A stretch of DNA of 64,000 bases from the NCBI GenBank assembly GCA_947475875.1, contig CANJME010000015.1:1-64000 (forward strand), read 5' to 3'. The translations under genes and the position numbers were made by a program. The notes under the pieces are model-generated. The model saw nothing but the letters and a program-made list of their open reading frames with translations, had not been told where the DNA came from and ran no database searches. Below are positions 8,111 to 17,638 of this stretch, piece after piece; position 1 is the first letter of the stretch, and every line of letters begins with the position of its first letter. This stretch comes from Caulobacteraceae bacterium. GTDB taxonomy: Bacteria > Pseudomonadota > Alphaproteobacteria > Caulobacterales > Caulobacteraceae.

Positions 8111-9316
8111 ATGCCCTCACCCTCGTCCACGCAATCCCACATCATGGGTGTCTATTCGCGCGCGGGCCTGGCGTTTGAGCGAGGCGAGGGCGTTTGGCTC
8201 ACCTCCACCACCGGAGAGCGCTATCTCGACGCCGTGGCCGGCATCGCGGTCAATGCGTTGGGCCATGCCAATCCCGTGCTGATCGAGGCCCTGACCGCCC
8301 AGGCCCACAAGCTCTGGCACGTCTCCAACATTTTCCAGATCCCCGAGCAGGAGGCGCTGGCCAAACGGCTGACTGACGCCACCTTCGCCGACGTGGTGTT
8401 CTTCACCAATTCCGGCACGGAAGCCGTGGAGTGCGCGCTGAAGACCGCCCGCAAATACTTCGCCCACAAGGGCCAGCCGGAGCGGATCGACATCATCGGC
8501 TTTGACGGCTCGTTCCACGGCCGCACCTATGCCGCCGTCAACGCTTCGGGCAATGCGAGCTACCTCGAAGGCTTCGGCCCGCGCCTGCCCGGTTACCTTC
8601 AGATTCCGTTCGGCGACATGGCCGCGCTGAAGGCCGCGCTTGGCCCGACCTCCTGCGCGGTCATCATCGAGCCCGTGCAGGGCGAGGGCGGCGCCCGCGT
8701 GCTCTCCGACAGCCAGCTGCGCGAAATCCGCCAGTTGTGCTCCGACGCCGGCGCCTTGCTCATCTATGACGAAATTCAGTGCGGCCTTGGGCGGACCGGC
8801 AAGCTCTTCGCCCATGATTGGGCCCCTGGCTCCGAGCCAGACATCATGTGCGTGGCGAAAGCCCTGGGCGGCGGTTTCCCGGTTGGCGCGTGCCTGGCCA
8901 CCACCGAGGCGGCCAGCGGCATGGTGTTCGGAACCCACGGCTCGACCTATGGCGGCAACCCGCTGGCCATGGCCGTTGGATGTGCGGCCTTTGATCTGCT
9001 CAACGACGAGGCGCTGCTCGACCACGTCAAATCCGTCGCCGGCTACCTGACCCAGCAGCTCTCGGGGCTGAAAGACCGCTATCCCGACATCATCGAGGAC
9101 CTGCGCGGCAAGGGCCTGCTCATCGGTATCAAGATCAAGCCGAACAACCGTGAATTCATGCAGATGGCCCGCGACGAACACCTGCTCATCGCCGGCGGCG
9201 GTGACAACTGCGTCCGGATGCTGCCGCCGCTCAACATCACCCTGGATGAAGCCCGTGAACTGATCGCGCGTTTTGAAGCGACCTGCGATCGGGCCAGGAA
9301 GGCGGCCACCGCATGA
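8111..9316 (+). CDS. argD: Acetylornithine aminotransferase
   Basis: A 401-residue class III PLP aminotransferase. Visible motifs: FFTNSGTEAVECALKTARKY, SFHGRTYAAVNASG, LLIYDEIQCGLGRTGKLFA and the PLP-lysine segment CVAKALGGGFPVGACL. It converts N-acetylglutamate semialdehyde to N-acetylornithine in arginine synthesis and may also serve as succinyl-diaminopimelate aminotransferase in lysine synthesis. argF follows after a 104-bp inverted repeat, a common argD-argF pairing. Confidence 0.93.
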   Translation: MPSPSSTQSHIMGVYSRAGLAFERGEGVWLTSTTGERYLDAVAGIAVNALGHANPVLIEALTAQAHKLWHVSNIFQIPEQEALAKRLTDATFADVVFFTNSGTEAVECALKTARKYFAHKGQPERIDIIGFDGSFHGRTYAAVNASGNASYLEGFGPRLPGYLQIPFGDMAALKAALGPTSCAVIIEPVQGEGGARVLSDSQLREIRQLCSDAGALLIYDEIQCGLGRTGKLFAHDWAPGSEPDIMCVAKALGGGFPVGACLATTEAASGMVFGTHGSTYGGNPLAMAVGCAAFDLLNDEALLDHVKSVAGYLTQQLSGLKDRYPDIIEDLRGKGLLIGIKIKPNNREFMQMARDEHLLIAGGGDNCVRMLPPLNITLDEARELIARFEATCDRARKAATA

Positions 9317-9327
9317 TCCGCTGTGCT

Positions 9328-9431
9328 CCGACTGTCCCCGCGAAGGCGGGGATCCAGCCAAAGATTGGGATTGCGACCACTCAGAATGAGGTCACGCTCG
9401 CATGGGTCCCCGCCTGCGTGGGGACAATCGG
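9328..9431. repeat. CCGATTGTCCCCGC-family inverted repeat, copy 1
   Basis: Outer ends CCGACTGTCCCCGCGAAG and (reverse complement) CCGATTGTCCCCACGCAGG are inverted, each carrying its own CCCCGC/GCGGGG hairpin, with about 45 bp between. It lies between argD and argF, and the argF Shine-Dalgarno GGAGG begins at its right edge. Related copies are at 33746 and 48417. Confidence 0.85.
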
Positions 9432-9440
9432 AGGTTTGGC

Positions 9441-10367
9441 ATGAGCCCGCGCCACTTCGTTGATCTGTGGAAGCTGGACGCGGTCACCCTGCGCGCCATC
9501 ATGGACGACGCCCACGCCCGCAAGAAGGCGCGGGCCGGCTGGCCGAAGGGCAAGGTCGACGCTGACGCGCCTTGCCGTGACAAAACACTTGCCCTGATCT
9601 TCGAAAAGAACTCGACCCGCACCCGCTTTTCGTTCGATGCGGCCATGCGCCAGCTGGGCGGCTCATCGGTCATCGCCAACGCCGGCGACATGCAGCTGGG
9701 CCGGGGCGAGGAAGTGCCGGATACCGCCCGCGTGCTGTCCCGAATGGTCGATGCGGTGATGATCCGCGCCAACAAACACGAAGACGTCCAGGTCTTCGCC
9801 GAGGCCGCCAGCGTGCCGGTGATCAACGGCCTGACCGACGCCTCGCACCCCTGCCAGCTGATGGCCGACCTGATGACCTATGAGGAACATCGCGGCTCGT
9901 TGAAGGGCCGCACGCTCGCCTGGGTGGGCGATGGCAACAACATGTGCGCGAGCTTCATCCACGCCGCCGCGAAGTTCGGCTACACCCTGAATATCGCCAC
10001 GCCCTCGGCCTACGCGCCCGACCGCGTCGACCTGGCCCGCGCGGCGGAGGAAAAGGCCCGCATCAACCTGACCAACGACCCCCGCGAGGCTGCCGCCGGC
10101 GCCGACCTGATCCTCGCCGACACCTGGGTCTCCATGGGCGACACCGACTACGACGCCCGGATGAAGGCGCTCGAACCCTACCAGGTCAACGCCGCCTTGA
10201 TGGCGCTGGCGGCCAAGGACGCCGTCTTCATGCACTGTCTGCCGGCCCACCGCGGCGAGGAGGTCACCGAAGAGGTGCTCGACGGCCCGGCCTCCCTGGT
10301 CTGGAACGAGGCGGAGAACCGCATCCATGCCCAGAAATCGGTGATCGCCTGGTGCCTGGCGGGATAA
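9441..10367 (+). CDS. argF: Ornithine carbamoyltransferase
   Basis: A 308-residue enzyme of arginine synthesis (ornithine + carbamoyl phosphate to citrulline). Carbamoyl phosphate motif [11 protein letters not shown], ornithine-side motif [20 protein letters not shown] and the C-terminal [13 protein letters not shown] are present. The start at 9441 is supported by GGAGG six bases upstream; the reading frame is open further upstream only into repeat DNA. hslO follows after about 60 bp. Confidence 0.95.
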   Translation: MSPRHFVDLWKLDAVTLRAIMDDAHARKKARAGWPKGKVDADAPCRDKTLALIFEKNSTRTRFSFDAAMRQLGGSSVIANAGDMQLGRGEEVPDTARVLSRMVDAVMIRANKHEDVQVFAEAASVPVINGLTDASHPCQLMADLMTYEEHRGSLKGRTLAWVGDGNNMCASFIHAAAKFGYTLNIATPSAYAPDRVDLARAAEEKARINLTNDPREAAAGADLILADTWVSMGDTDYDARMKALEPYQVNAALMALAAKDAVFMHCLPAHRGEEVTEEVLDGPASLVWNEAENRIHAQKSVIAWCLAG

Positions 10368-10428
10368 GTGGGCGAGCAGATGTCGCAGGGCGTCGAAACC
10401 CTGGCATCACTGCCCTATATTCAACGCC

Positions 10429-11346
10429 ATGAGCCCCACCCCCCATCCCCCGTCGGACGATCTCGTCGCCCCGTTTCAGATCGAGAGCGAGCCCGTCCGC
10501 GGCCGTATCGTCCGCCTCGGCCCTGCCATCGACGACATTCTGAACCGCCATTCCTACCCTGACGCCGTCGCCAACCTGGTCGGCGAGGCCTGCGCGCTGG
10601 CCGCACTGGTGGGCGCCTCGCTGAAGTTCGACGGACGCCTGATCCTTCAGGCCCAGGGCGACGGACCCGTCTCCTTCGTCGTCGCCGACTATGACACGGC
10701 CGGGGACCTGCGCGCCTATTGCCGCTTCAACGAGGACCGCGTCGCCGAGGCGAGCGAGGGCTTTTCCCGCCCCGGCGCCAAGACCCTGCTGGGCGAGGGG
10801 GTCTTCATCATGACCCTTGATCAGGGCCCGGACATGGAACGCTATCAGGGCGTCACGCCGATCGAAGGCGAGACATTGGCCCTCTGCGCCGAGCGCTATT
10901 TCGCCCAGTCGGAACAGACCCCGACGCGCGTCATGCTGGCCACCGCCCAGGTGCGCGATTCCGGCCCCGACCGCTGGCGGGCGGGCGGCATCATCCTGCA
11001 GAACATCGCGGGCGACGCGGCACGGGGGTCAACCGACGAGGCCTGGAACACGGTGCAGGCCCACTTCGGCACCCTTGGCGAAGATGAGCTGGTCGATCCC
11101 ACCATATCGCCGGCGACGCTGCTCTTCCGCCTGTTCCACGAGGAGGGCGTGCGCCTGTTCAAGACCACGCCCGTGCGCAGCCACTGCCGCTGCTCGCGGG
11201 AGAAGATCATCTCGGTCCTGGGCTCGTTTCCCTCGGCCGAGCGCGGCGACATGCTCGACGTCGAGGGCAACTTCGAGGTGACGTGCGAGTACTGCAGCCG
11301 CGTCTACCAGATCGAACCTGAAGCGCTTGACGAGCGCGAGGGCTAG
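10429..11346 (+). CDS. hslO: Redox-regulated chaperone Hsp33
   Basis: A 305-residue Hsp33. The C-terminal redox switch is complete, with Zn ligands in HCRCSREKI and CEYCSRVYQI (CxC and CxxC pairs about 30 residues apart). Oxidation releases zinc and activates this cytosolic holdase under oxidative heat stress. It lies downstream of argF on the same strand and converges with apaG, with a 4-bp overlap of stop codons. Confidence 0.93.
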   Translation: MSPTPHPPSDDLVAPFQIESEPVRGRIVRLGPAIDDILNRHSYPDAVANLVGEACALAALVGASLKFDGRLILQAQGDGPVSFVVADYDTAGDLRAYCRFNEDRVAEASEGFSRPGAKTLLGEGVFIMTLDQGPDMERYQGVTPIEGETLALCAERYFAQSEQTPTRVMLATAQVRDSGPDRWRAGGIILQNIAGDAARGSTDEAWNTVQAHFGTLGEDELVDPTISPATLLFRLFHEEGVRLFKTTPVRSHCRCSREKIISVLGSFPSAERGDMLDVEGNFEVTCEYCSRVYQIEPEALDEREG

Positions 11347-11774
11347 TTCACCACCCGCCGCGCGCCTGGCAGGTCGAGGCTGAACTCAGGGATCGCCACC
11401 GCAAACCCGTCACCGGCCGGGGTCATCATCTGGTACTCGCCGCGCATGGTGCCCGACGGAGTCGTCAGCGGGCAGCCCGACGAATAGCGGAACGCTTCGC
11501 GTGGCCCGAGCGTCGGCTGTTCGCCGACAACGCCGGGCCCCCGCACATCCTCGCGCCGGTTCAGCGCGTCGGTGATGATCCAGTGGCGCGAGATCAGCTG
11601 CACGGTCTCGCCCCCGTGGTTTTCGATCTCCACGGTGTAGGACCAGAACCAGCGGCCTTCGTCCGGCTCGGACTGTTCGGGCATGAAGGCCGGGTTGACG
11701 CGCACGACGATGTCGCGCGTGCGGGCCTCATAGACGGGCGCCTCTTTCGCCCCGAACTTGCGGATGCGTTTCAC
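11343..11774 (-). CDS. apaG: ApaG domain protein
   Basis: A 143-residue protein of the ApaG/FN3-like fold. Family motifs: YTVEIENHGGETVQLISRHWIITDA (split by the reader here into two strands), GPGVVGEQPTLGPREAFRYSSGCPL and GTMRGEYQM. ApaG has been linked to Co2+/Mg2+ resistance and to diadenosine tetraphosphate metabolism, but its biochemical role is unsettled. Its start overlaps the metZ stop by 4 bp, so it is co-translated with metZ. Confidence 0.93.
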   Translation of the reverse strand: MKRIRKFGAKEAPVYEARTRDIVVRVNPAFMPEQSEPDEGRWFWSYTVEIENHGGETVQLISRHWIITDALNRREDVRGPGVVGEQPTLGPREAFRYSSGCPLTTPSGTMRGEYQMMTPAGDGFAVAIPEFSLDLPGARRVVN

Positions 11775-12979
11775 CGGGCGTTGGCCCGCGCCCGGTCGAG
11801 CGCGCGGGTGACATCGCGCGCCAGGTCGTTCTGGCCTTCGAGGCCGACCGACATACGCACCCAGCCGGCCGTAAGCCCCATGGCGAGGCGCTCGGCCTCG
11901 GGGACTGAGCGGTGGGTGGTGGTGGCCGGATGAGTCGCCATGGATTTGGCGTCGCCGAGGTTGTTGGATATGTCGACGATCTGCAGGGCGTCGAGAAACG
12001 CCCAGGCCGCTTCCTGGCTGCCGAGGTCGAAGGCCAGCACGCTGCCGCCGCCGGTCATCTGCTTGTCCACGATCGCCGCCTGCGGATGGTCCGGCCGGCC
12101 GGGATAGGCGCAGGCCGCCACGTTCTTGTGGGCGGCGACGATGTCGGCGAGGAAGCGCGCGGTCTGAGCTTGCCGGCGCACGCGCAGGTCCAGGGTTTCC
12201 AGACCTTTGAGCAGCACCCAGGAATTGAACGGGCTCATGGCCGGGCCGGTGTGGCGCAAGAGATCCTTGTAAGCCTTTTCGAACAGCTCCTCGTCATTGA
12301 GCAGGATCGCCCCGCCCAGCACGCGGCCCTGGCCGTCGATGTGTTTGGTGGCCGAATAGACGACCACGTCGGCGCCCAGTTCCAGCGGCTTCTGGAAGAT
12401 CGGCGTCGCAAAGACGTTGTCGACCACCACCTTGGCGCCGGCCTCATGGGCGATAGCGCAGACGGCCGGAATGTCGGTGATCTCCAGCAGGGGATTGGCC
12501 GGGCTCTCGATCAGGAACGCCACCGTATTGGGCCTGACCGCCGCCTTCCAGGCCGAGAGGTCAGTGGCGTCGACAAAGGTGGTCTCGACACCATAGCGCG
12601 GCAGGAGTTCAGCGCAGATCCACCGGCACGAGCCGAACAGAGCGCGGCCCGCCACCAGATGGTCGCCCGCCTTGAGCAAGCCGCGTAACGCGGCGTCCAC
12701 TGCGCTCATGCCTGAGGCGGTCGCGCGGCACACCTTGGCGCCTTCCAGCAGGGCCAGCCGATCTTCAAAGATCTGCGTCGTCGGGTTACCGAACCGCTGA
12801 TAGATGAACCCCGGCGCATCGCCGGCGAACCGGGCGTTGGCGGAGGCCGCGTCCGGATAGGCAAAGCTCTGGGTCAGATAGAGCGCCTCGGAAATCTCGC
12901 CATGTTCGGAACGCGCCATGCCGCCGCGCACGAGCCTCGTGGCGGTTTCCCAATCTTCCGGCTTTTCGTCCTTGGCCAT
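11771..12979 (-). CDS. metZ: O-succinylhomoserine sulfhydrylase
   Basis: A 402-residue Cys/Met-metabolism PLP enzyme. It has FIYQRFGNPTTQIFEDRLA, SGMSAVDAAL, LLEITDIPAVCAIAHEAG and the PLP lysine in SATKHIDGQGRVLGG. It joins O-succinylhomoserine with sulfide to give homocysteine. AAAGGAG lies upstream of the ATG. The leader (12980-13082) contains a degenerate C/G-rich hairpin near 13016-13043 but I see no SAM-II riboswitch. Promoter region is shared with the divergent DUF2834-like gene. Confidence 0.9.
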   Translation of the reverse strand: MAKDEKPEDWETATRLVRGGMARSEHGEISEALYLTQSFAYPDAASANARFAGDAPGFIYQRFGNPTTQIFEDRLALLEGAKVCRATASGMSAVDAALRGLLKAGDHLVAGRALFGSCRWICAELLPRYGVETTFVDATDLSAWKAAVRPNTVAFLIESPANPLLEITDIPAVCAIAHEAGAKVVVDNVFATPIFQKPLELGADVVVYSATKHIDGQGRVLGGAILLNDEELFEKAYKDLLRHTGPAMSPFNSWVLLKGLETLDLRVRRQAQTARFLADIVAAHKNVAACAYPGRPDHPQAAIVDKQMTGGGSVLAFDLGSQEAAWAFLDALQIVDISNNLGDAKSMATHPATTTHRSVPEAERLAMGLTAGWVRMSVGLEGQNDLARDVTRALDRARANAR

Positions 12980-13082
12980 GGCGCGGCTCCTTTAGAGCGC
13001 GTGGGGATAAGCCTGCGCCCCTCTCGCCGCAAGGGGGAGGTCGGTCTATCATGGCCAGGCTTTTCTACGGGGGACTTTAGCC

Positions 13083-13517
13083 ATGACGCGTTCGCGCAAA
13101 CTGCTGTGCCTGTTTTACGGCCTGGTCGCGGTGGTCGCGCTGTTTGCCACCTGGAGCCAGAACCTCACCTATTCGGGCAATGCAGTGACCATCTTCACCA
13201 CCTTCTGGACCGACACCAAGGTCAATGCCGCCAGCCGTTCGATCACCGTCGACATCGGGCTGTTCCTGCTCGCCGCCACCGCCTTCATGGTCACCGAGGC
13301 GCGCAAGCTGCGCGTCCGATTCGTCTGGGCCTATGTGGTCCTCGGCGTCCTCGTCGCTATCAGCGTCACCTTCCCGCTGTTCATGATCGCCCGCGAGGTC
13401 CGCCTCGAGAAGGCCAAGGGAACTGACGCCTCGCTGGCGCTGACGGCTGCCGATCTCATCGGCCTGGCGCTGACCACCGGCTTTATCCTGGGGATGGTCT
13501 GGTTCACCCTGCGCTGA
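13083..13517 (+). CDS. DUF2834-like integral membrane protein
   Basis: A 144-residue protein with four predicted helices (about 8-25, 57-73, 79-100 and 121-142). The N-terminal LLCLFYGLVAVVALFATWSQN and the overall layout resemble the DUF2834 family of small membrane proteins, whose function is unknown. It is divergent from metZ and 40 bp upstream of dcd. Confidence 0.65.
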   Translation: MTRSRKLLCLFYGLVAVVALFATWSQNLTYSGNAVTIFTTFWTDTKVNAASRSITVDIGLFLLAATAFMVTEARKLRVRFVWAYVVLGVLVAISVTFPLFMIAREVRLEKAKGTDASLALTAADLIGLALTTGFILGMVWFTLR

Positions 13518-13557
13518 GCGGCTTGTCAGACTCGTCCCGGCGCCCGAAGACGAAAGC

Positions 13558-14565
13558 ATGACTGCTACCGGCATCCTGCCCTGCCAGGCCATCGAGGCCC
13601 TGATCGCCGGCGGCGCCATTTCCGCCGATGAGCCCTTCGCCGAGGGCCAGGTCCAGCCCGCCAGTCTTGATCTGCGGTTGGGTCCGAAATGCTGGCGGGT
13701 GCGGGCGAGTTTCCTGCCTGGGTCCGGCCGCAAGGTGGCCGACCGCATCGCTCATGTCGCCATGCACCAGATCGACCTTTCCGCCGGCGCCGTGCTCGAA
13801 AAGGGCTGCGTCTATCTGGTCGAGATCGCCGAGCGGCTGGCGCTGCCGGTCGGGGTATCGGCCCGCGCCAATCCGAAGAGTTCCACGGGCCGGGTCGACG
13901 TGTTCGTGCGCCTGCTGACCGACCACGGCGAGGCGTTCGACGATGTGGCGGCGGGCTACACCGGGCCGCTCTATGTCGAGATCGCGCCGCAGACCTTCTC
14001 GGTCCTGGCCCGGGCCGGCACGCGGTTGAACCAGCTGCGCCTGAAGGCCGGCGATCCGCCGCGGTTGCATACTCTCAGCGTCAGCGTCGACCTGACCGGC
14101 GCCGTCGCCGGCTACCGGGCCCGCCGCCACGCTGGCGTCATCGACCTTGATCTTGAAGCGGGCCAGGACCCACGCGACTTTTGGGAGCGCCTGGAGCCGC
14201 GCCATGGCGAGCTTCTGCTCGATCCCGGCGAATTCTACATTCTGGCCTCCAAGGAAGACGTCGCCATCCCCGTCGATCAGGCCGCCGAGATGACCCCGAT
14301 CGATCCGGCGGTCGGAGAGTTTCGCGTCCATTATGCGGGCTTTTTCGATCCGGGATTCGGCATGGACGAGGCTCACGGCGCCGGTTCAAAGGGTGTGCTG
14401 GAAGTCCGCTCTCACGCCCCGTTCCTGCTTGAGGACGGCCAGATCGTCGCGCGGCTCGTTTATGAACCGCTGACTGAGCGCCCGGCGCGCCTCTACGGCG
14501 AGGGTGGCTCGCACTACCAGAAACAGGGCCTGAAACTTTCCAAGCACTTCAAGGCGTGGGCCTAA
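13558..14565 (+). CDS. dcd: 2'-deoxycytidine 5'-triphosphate deaminase
   Basis: A 335-residue dCTP deaminase of the double-length type found in Alphaproteobacteria (the enterobacterial enzyme is about 190). The N-terminal half has QPASLDLRLGPKCWRV and ARANPKSSTGRVDVFVRL, holding the substrate-binding Ser-Arg-Asn cluster; the C-terminal half repeats the trimeric dUTPase-like fold (VHYAGFFDPGFGM, VEIAPQTF). It deaminates dCTP to dUTP for thymidylate synthesis. It converges with a FkbM-like gene, with a 4-bp overlap. Confidence 0.9.
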   Translation: MTATGILPCQAIEALIAGGAISADEPFAEGQVQPASLDLRLGPKCWRVRASFLPGSGRKVADRIAHVAMHQIDLSAGAVLEKGCVYLVEIAERLALPVGVSARANPKSSTGRVDVFVRLLTDHGEAFDDVAAGYTGPLYVEIAPQTFSVLARAGTRLNQLRLKAGDPPRLHTLSVSVDLTGAVAGYRARRHAGVIDLDLEAGQDPRDFWERLEPRHGELLLDPGEFYILASKEDVAIPVDQAAEMTPIDPAVGEFRVHYAGFFDPGFGMDEAHGAGSKGVLEVRSHAPFLLEDGQIVARLVYEPLTERPARLYGEGGSHYQKQGLKLSKHFKAWA

Positions 14566-15398
14566 GGCTGGGCCCCGGCCGCCAGCCATTCGATGTAGCG
14601 CAGCACCGTCTCCTTCGGAATTGCGCGCCGTTTTTCCAGAACGCCCATGCAGAATCGCGCCTCGTCGTGCGCGCCATAGTGGTGACAAATCACCGCCAGA
14701 TGCTTCAGCTGCTCGTCGTCCATCAGGTCGTGCCGCGACAGGTCGCGAAGATACAGCATCTCGCCGTTGATCAGTTGGCCTGACGGGCCCTGGTTGCGAT
14801 AGGACGGCGTTCCAGCCGCCATGACGAAGTACTTCGCGTTCAGCAGGTGGTGCGGAACCAGACCCAGCCGCCGCAGCTCCAGATCGATATCGCCGAAGGT
14901 GGGTTGGCCCTTGTAGAGTCGCACAAAGGCCACATCGACATGCACCGCCAGGACCCGCGCGAGAACCTGACGGCCGCCGCGCAGCACGGCCAGCTCGCCG
15001 CCCTGCATATTGACCTTGAGCAGGTCGATCAGCCTGATCTCGGTGACTTCATCCAGCCGGCGGGTCCGCAAATCCTTGACGCGCCTGACCACCGTCCCGT
15101 TGCGCTGCAGGTCGGGATAGAGCGCCAGCACCGCCGGGTTCGGCTCCAGCAGGCTGTTCAGGCCGGGGTAGGCGCAGACGTAAAGGGTCTGGTCTTTGCC
15201 GTCGCCCACAAGGTGAGGCAGGAAGCGCTCGCCCGGTCTTGGCTTGGGAAAGTCATCGACTACCAGCGCCGGTTCGAACCGCGTCAGCCGGCAATCGCCC
15301 TCGGCGAACAGGGCCCCATAGGGCGCCGGCCCTTCGGCCGGACCCATCTCGATGTCCACGACTTCGGTGTCGCGATCCAGATTCAGCGGTTTACGCAT
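14562..15398 (-). CDS. FkbM-like SAM-dependent methyltransferase (divergent)
   Basis: About 278 residues. The core IRLIDLLKVNMQGGELAVLRGG corresponds to the FkbM signature (usually IDFLKIDVEGxE), with Asn-Met-Gln in place of Asp-Val-Glu. The N-terminal nucleotide-binding half is poorly conserved, and a C-terminal helical extension of about 70 residues follows. ATG 15398 has GGAG close upstream; a TTG at 15407 is the alternative. A role in sugar or glycan O-methylation is inferred from the family. It lies beside a sensor kinase and another FkbM gene. Confidence 0.7.
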   Translation of the reverse strand: MRKPLNLDRDTEVVDIEMGPAEGPAPYGALFAEGDCRLTRFEPALVVDDFPKPRPGERFLPHLVGDGKDQTLYVCAYPGLNSLLEPNPAVLALYPDLQRNGTVVRRVKDLRTRRLDEVTEIRLIDLLKVNMQGGELAVLRGGRQVLARVLAVHVDVAFVRLYKGQPTFGDIDLELRRLGLVPHHLLNAKYFVMAAGTPSYRNQGPSGQLINGEMLYLRDLSRHDLMDDEQLKHLAVICHHYGAHDEARFCMGVLEKRRAIPKETVLRYIEWLAAGAQP

Positions 15399-15508
15399 AA
15401 TCTCCAAGCTAGTGCAGAGCGGCCGCCAAGGGAAAGCCGGTTTAATCGTGGTGGGGGCGTCGTCTGCACTCTCCGCAAGGCGCTTCGCCCGTGATAGTCG
15501 CTTGAACC

Positions 15509-17638
15509 GTGCCCAAACTTGGTTCGCCCGCTCAGGTCCTGCTGATCGCCGTTCATCTTTGCGCGGCCTTAGTGCTGTTCAGCGTCTGGTCGGTATCGCG
15601 CTTTCCGGAATTCGGCGTGCGGTTCGACGGCGCGCCGGCCGGGCAGGTTCGACTGATGGCCGGTGACCGGTGGCTGGCCAGGCTGGCGGCCACCGACAAG
15701 GTGACGTTCCGCCAGGGGGATGTCGCCGTGACCGACGAGGCCGGCGCCTTCCGCCCGTCCTTCATGCACGGAGGCAGTCCGGAGCAGCTGGCGGCCTGGT
15801 ACGGCGACCGCTCGAGATTGACGGACATGGCTTCAAAGGGTCCGGTCACCCTCGAAACCCCGGCCGGCCGCTTTACCCTGACCGCGCACAAACGCAGCCT
15901 TGCTCATCTGCCCGCCGAGTTCTGGCTTGTGCTCGGCGGCGGCGCCTTGGGTCTGCTGAGCGGCGTCTGGGTCTGGGCGTTCAGACCGCGGGACTGGGGC
16001 GCGCGGCTCTTTGCGCTGTCTGCTATCGGCCTGTTTGGCTCAATTTGTACCACGGCAATCTATGAGGGACGCGAGGTGGCGGCGCCGGGCGGCTTCCTGT
16101 GGGGGGTGACGGTCGTCAACTACCTGACATCGCAGCTCTACGCCTGGGCAAGCGCGGCGATGTTCATGGCCTTTCCAAAGCCGGTGATCAGGCCGCGCCT
16201 GTGGCACCTGGCGCTGGTCGTGGCCATCGTTGCGGGTGTGGCCGCCTCGACCGCCTTCCTCAACTTCGCGCTGGTGTTCAGATCGCTGTTCCTGGCCTTC
16301 GTGGTGATGCTGGTGCTCATCGCTCTGCAGTGGCGCGCGGCCCGCGCTGACCCGCTGGCCCGCGCCGCCATGACCTGGATGGGGGTATCCATCCTGGTCA
16401 GCGCCAGTCTCGGTGTCGTCGGCTTCGTCCTGCCGCGCCTGGCCGGCGGTCCTCAGCTGGTCAGCAACGGCTTTATACTCATCCCCATCCTGATCGGCTA
16501 TGGCGGCATCGCTATCGGCGTAGGTCGCTACCGTTTGTTCGATCTCGACCGCTGGGCCTACCGGCTGATCGCCGTAGCCGTCACCGCCTTGGCGCTGTTG
16601 CTACTTGACGCGGTACTGATCCTTGTCCTGCAGATTCAGCCGGGCGCGGCCCTTGGTTCTGCCCTGGTGCTGGTTGCGTTGTTCTACCTGCCGCTGCGCG
16701 GCGTGCTCTGGAGGGTGATGGCCGGAAAGATCGCGGCGGTCGACAGCCGTCTCTTCCAGGCCGCCGCCGAGGTTGCCTTCACGCCGGGACTTGCCGACCG
16801 CAAGCTCGCCTGGCGGGCCATGATCACCAGCCTCTTTGATGTGCTCGAGATCGAGCCGGCCGCCGGCGAAATTTCCGAGCCCAGGGCCCGGGCCCAGGGC
16901 CTGGAGCTGTATATCCCCGCCACGGCCGGCGAAACGGCGCTGGTCCTGCGCTATCCCGGCCAGGGCCGGCGCCTGTTCAACGCGAGCCATGTGTCGCTCG
17001 CCCGCGAACTCACCGCCTTCATGGACAAGGCCGAAGCCGCCCGCGATTCCTACCGCCGCGGGGTGATGGAAGAGCGCGGCCGCATCGCCCAGGATCTGCA
17101 CGACGATGTCGGCGCACGGCTATTGTCCAGCCTGCACCGGCCTGATGTCGAACAGGTCCGCGCCGACGTGCGCACGGCCATGGATGATATCCGCGTCATT
17201 GTCGGCGGCATGGCGGGCGATCAGATCCTCGCCAGCCGCATGGTCGCAGACCTGCGCAACGAAACCGCCGACCGGCTGGAAGACGCCGGGTTGTCGCTGG
17301 ACTGGCCCCTGACAGAAGAGGCGGGCGGCGACCGTACGCTCGACTTCTGGCTTTACAAAAATGTCCGCTCGGCTCACCGCGAGGTCGTGTCCAATGTCCT
17401 GCGTCATGCCAAGGCCAGCCGGGTTCGCGCCTCGGCCAGGATCGAGGACGAGGTGCTGCGTCTGTTCATGGAGGACGATGGCGTTGGCCTGATCATCAAG
17501 GCCGCCGGCGGCCGCGAGGGCAACGGGATGCGCAACACCCGCCGCCGCCTCGAACAGTTCGGCGGCCGTATTACCCTGGAGCCGGCCAACCCGGGCCTGC
17601 GCGTTGAGATTGCTGTGCCGCTCGGGGCCAGAAGCTGA
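15509..17638 (+). CDS. Membrane sensor histidine kinase (HisKA_3/NarX-like)
   Basis: A 709-residue kinase. It has an N-terminal signal anchor, an exported domain (about 30-140), then about seven further helices (about 145-400), a linker with a predicted coiled coil, the phospho-acceptor His531 in GRIAQDLHDDVGARLLSSL and a HATPase_c domain (REVVSNVLRHAKASRV, MEDDGVGL, GNGMRNTRRRLEQFGG). The GTG start at 15509 is the best available, with a weak ribosome site. No response regulator lies next to it. Its stop overlaps the start of the FkbM gene (TGATG), so the two are co-translated. Confidence 0.85.
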   Translation: MPKLGSPAQVLLIAVHLCAALVLFSVWSVSRFPEFGVRFDGAPAGQVRLMAGDRWLARLAATDKVTFRQGDVAVTDEAGAFRPSFMHGGSPEQLAAWYGDRSRLTDMASKGPVTLETPAGRFTLTAHKRSLAHLPAEFWLVLGGGALGLLSGVWVWAFRPRDWGARLFALSAIGLFGSICTTAIYEGREVAAPGGFLWGVTVVNYLTSQLYAWASAAMFMAFPKPVIRPRLWHLALVVAIVAGVAASTAFLNFALVFRSLFLAFVVMLVLIALQWRAARADPLARAAMTWMGVSILVSASLGVVGFVLPRLAGGPQLVSNGFILIPILIGYGGIAIGVGRYRLFDLDRWAYRLIAVAVTALALLLLDAVLILVLQIQPGAALGSALVLVALFYLPLRGVLWRVMAGKIAAVDSRLFQAAAEVAFTPGLADRKLAWRAMITSLFDVLEIEPAAGEISEPRARAQGLELYIPATAGETALVLRYPGQGRRLFNASHVSLARELTAFMDKAEAARDSYRRGVMEERGRIAQDLHDDVGARLLSSLHRPDVEQVRADVRTAMDDIRVIVGGMAGDQILASRMVADLRNETADRLEDAGLSLDWPLTEEAGGDRTLDFWLYKNVRSAHREVVSNVLRHAKASRVRASARIEDEVLRLFMEDDGVGLIIKAAGGREGNGMRNTRRRLEQFGGRITLEPANPGLRVEIAVPLGARS

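Noticed and set aside
11900-12700. A 258-codon plus-strand ORF opposite metZ
   Set aside because: It is a shadow of metZ, whose minus-strand frame has complete PLP-enzyme motifs.
12980-13082. SAM-II riboswitch in the metZ leader
   Set aside because: The leader has a C/G hairpin but lacks the SAM-II pseudoknot pattern and its conserved A/U-rich core.
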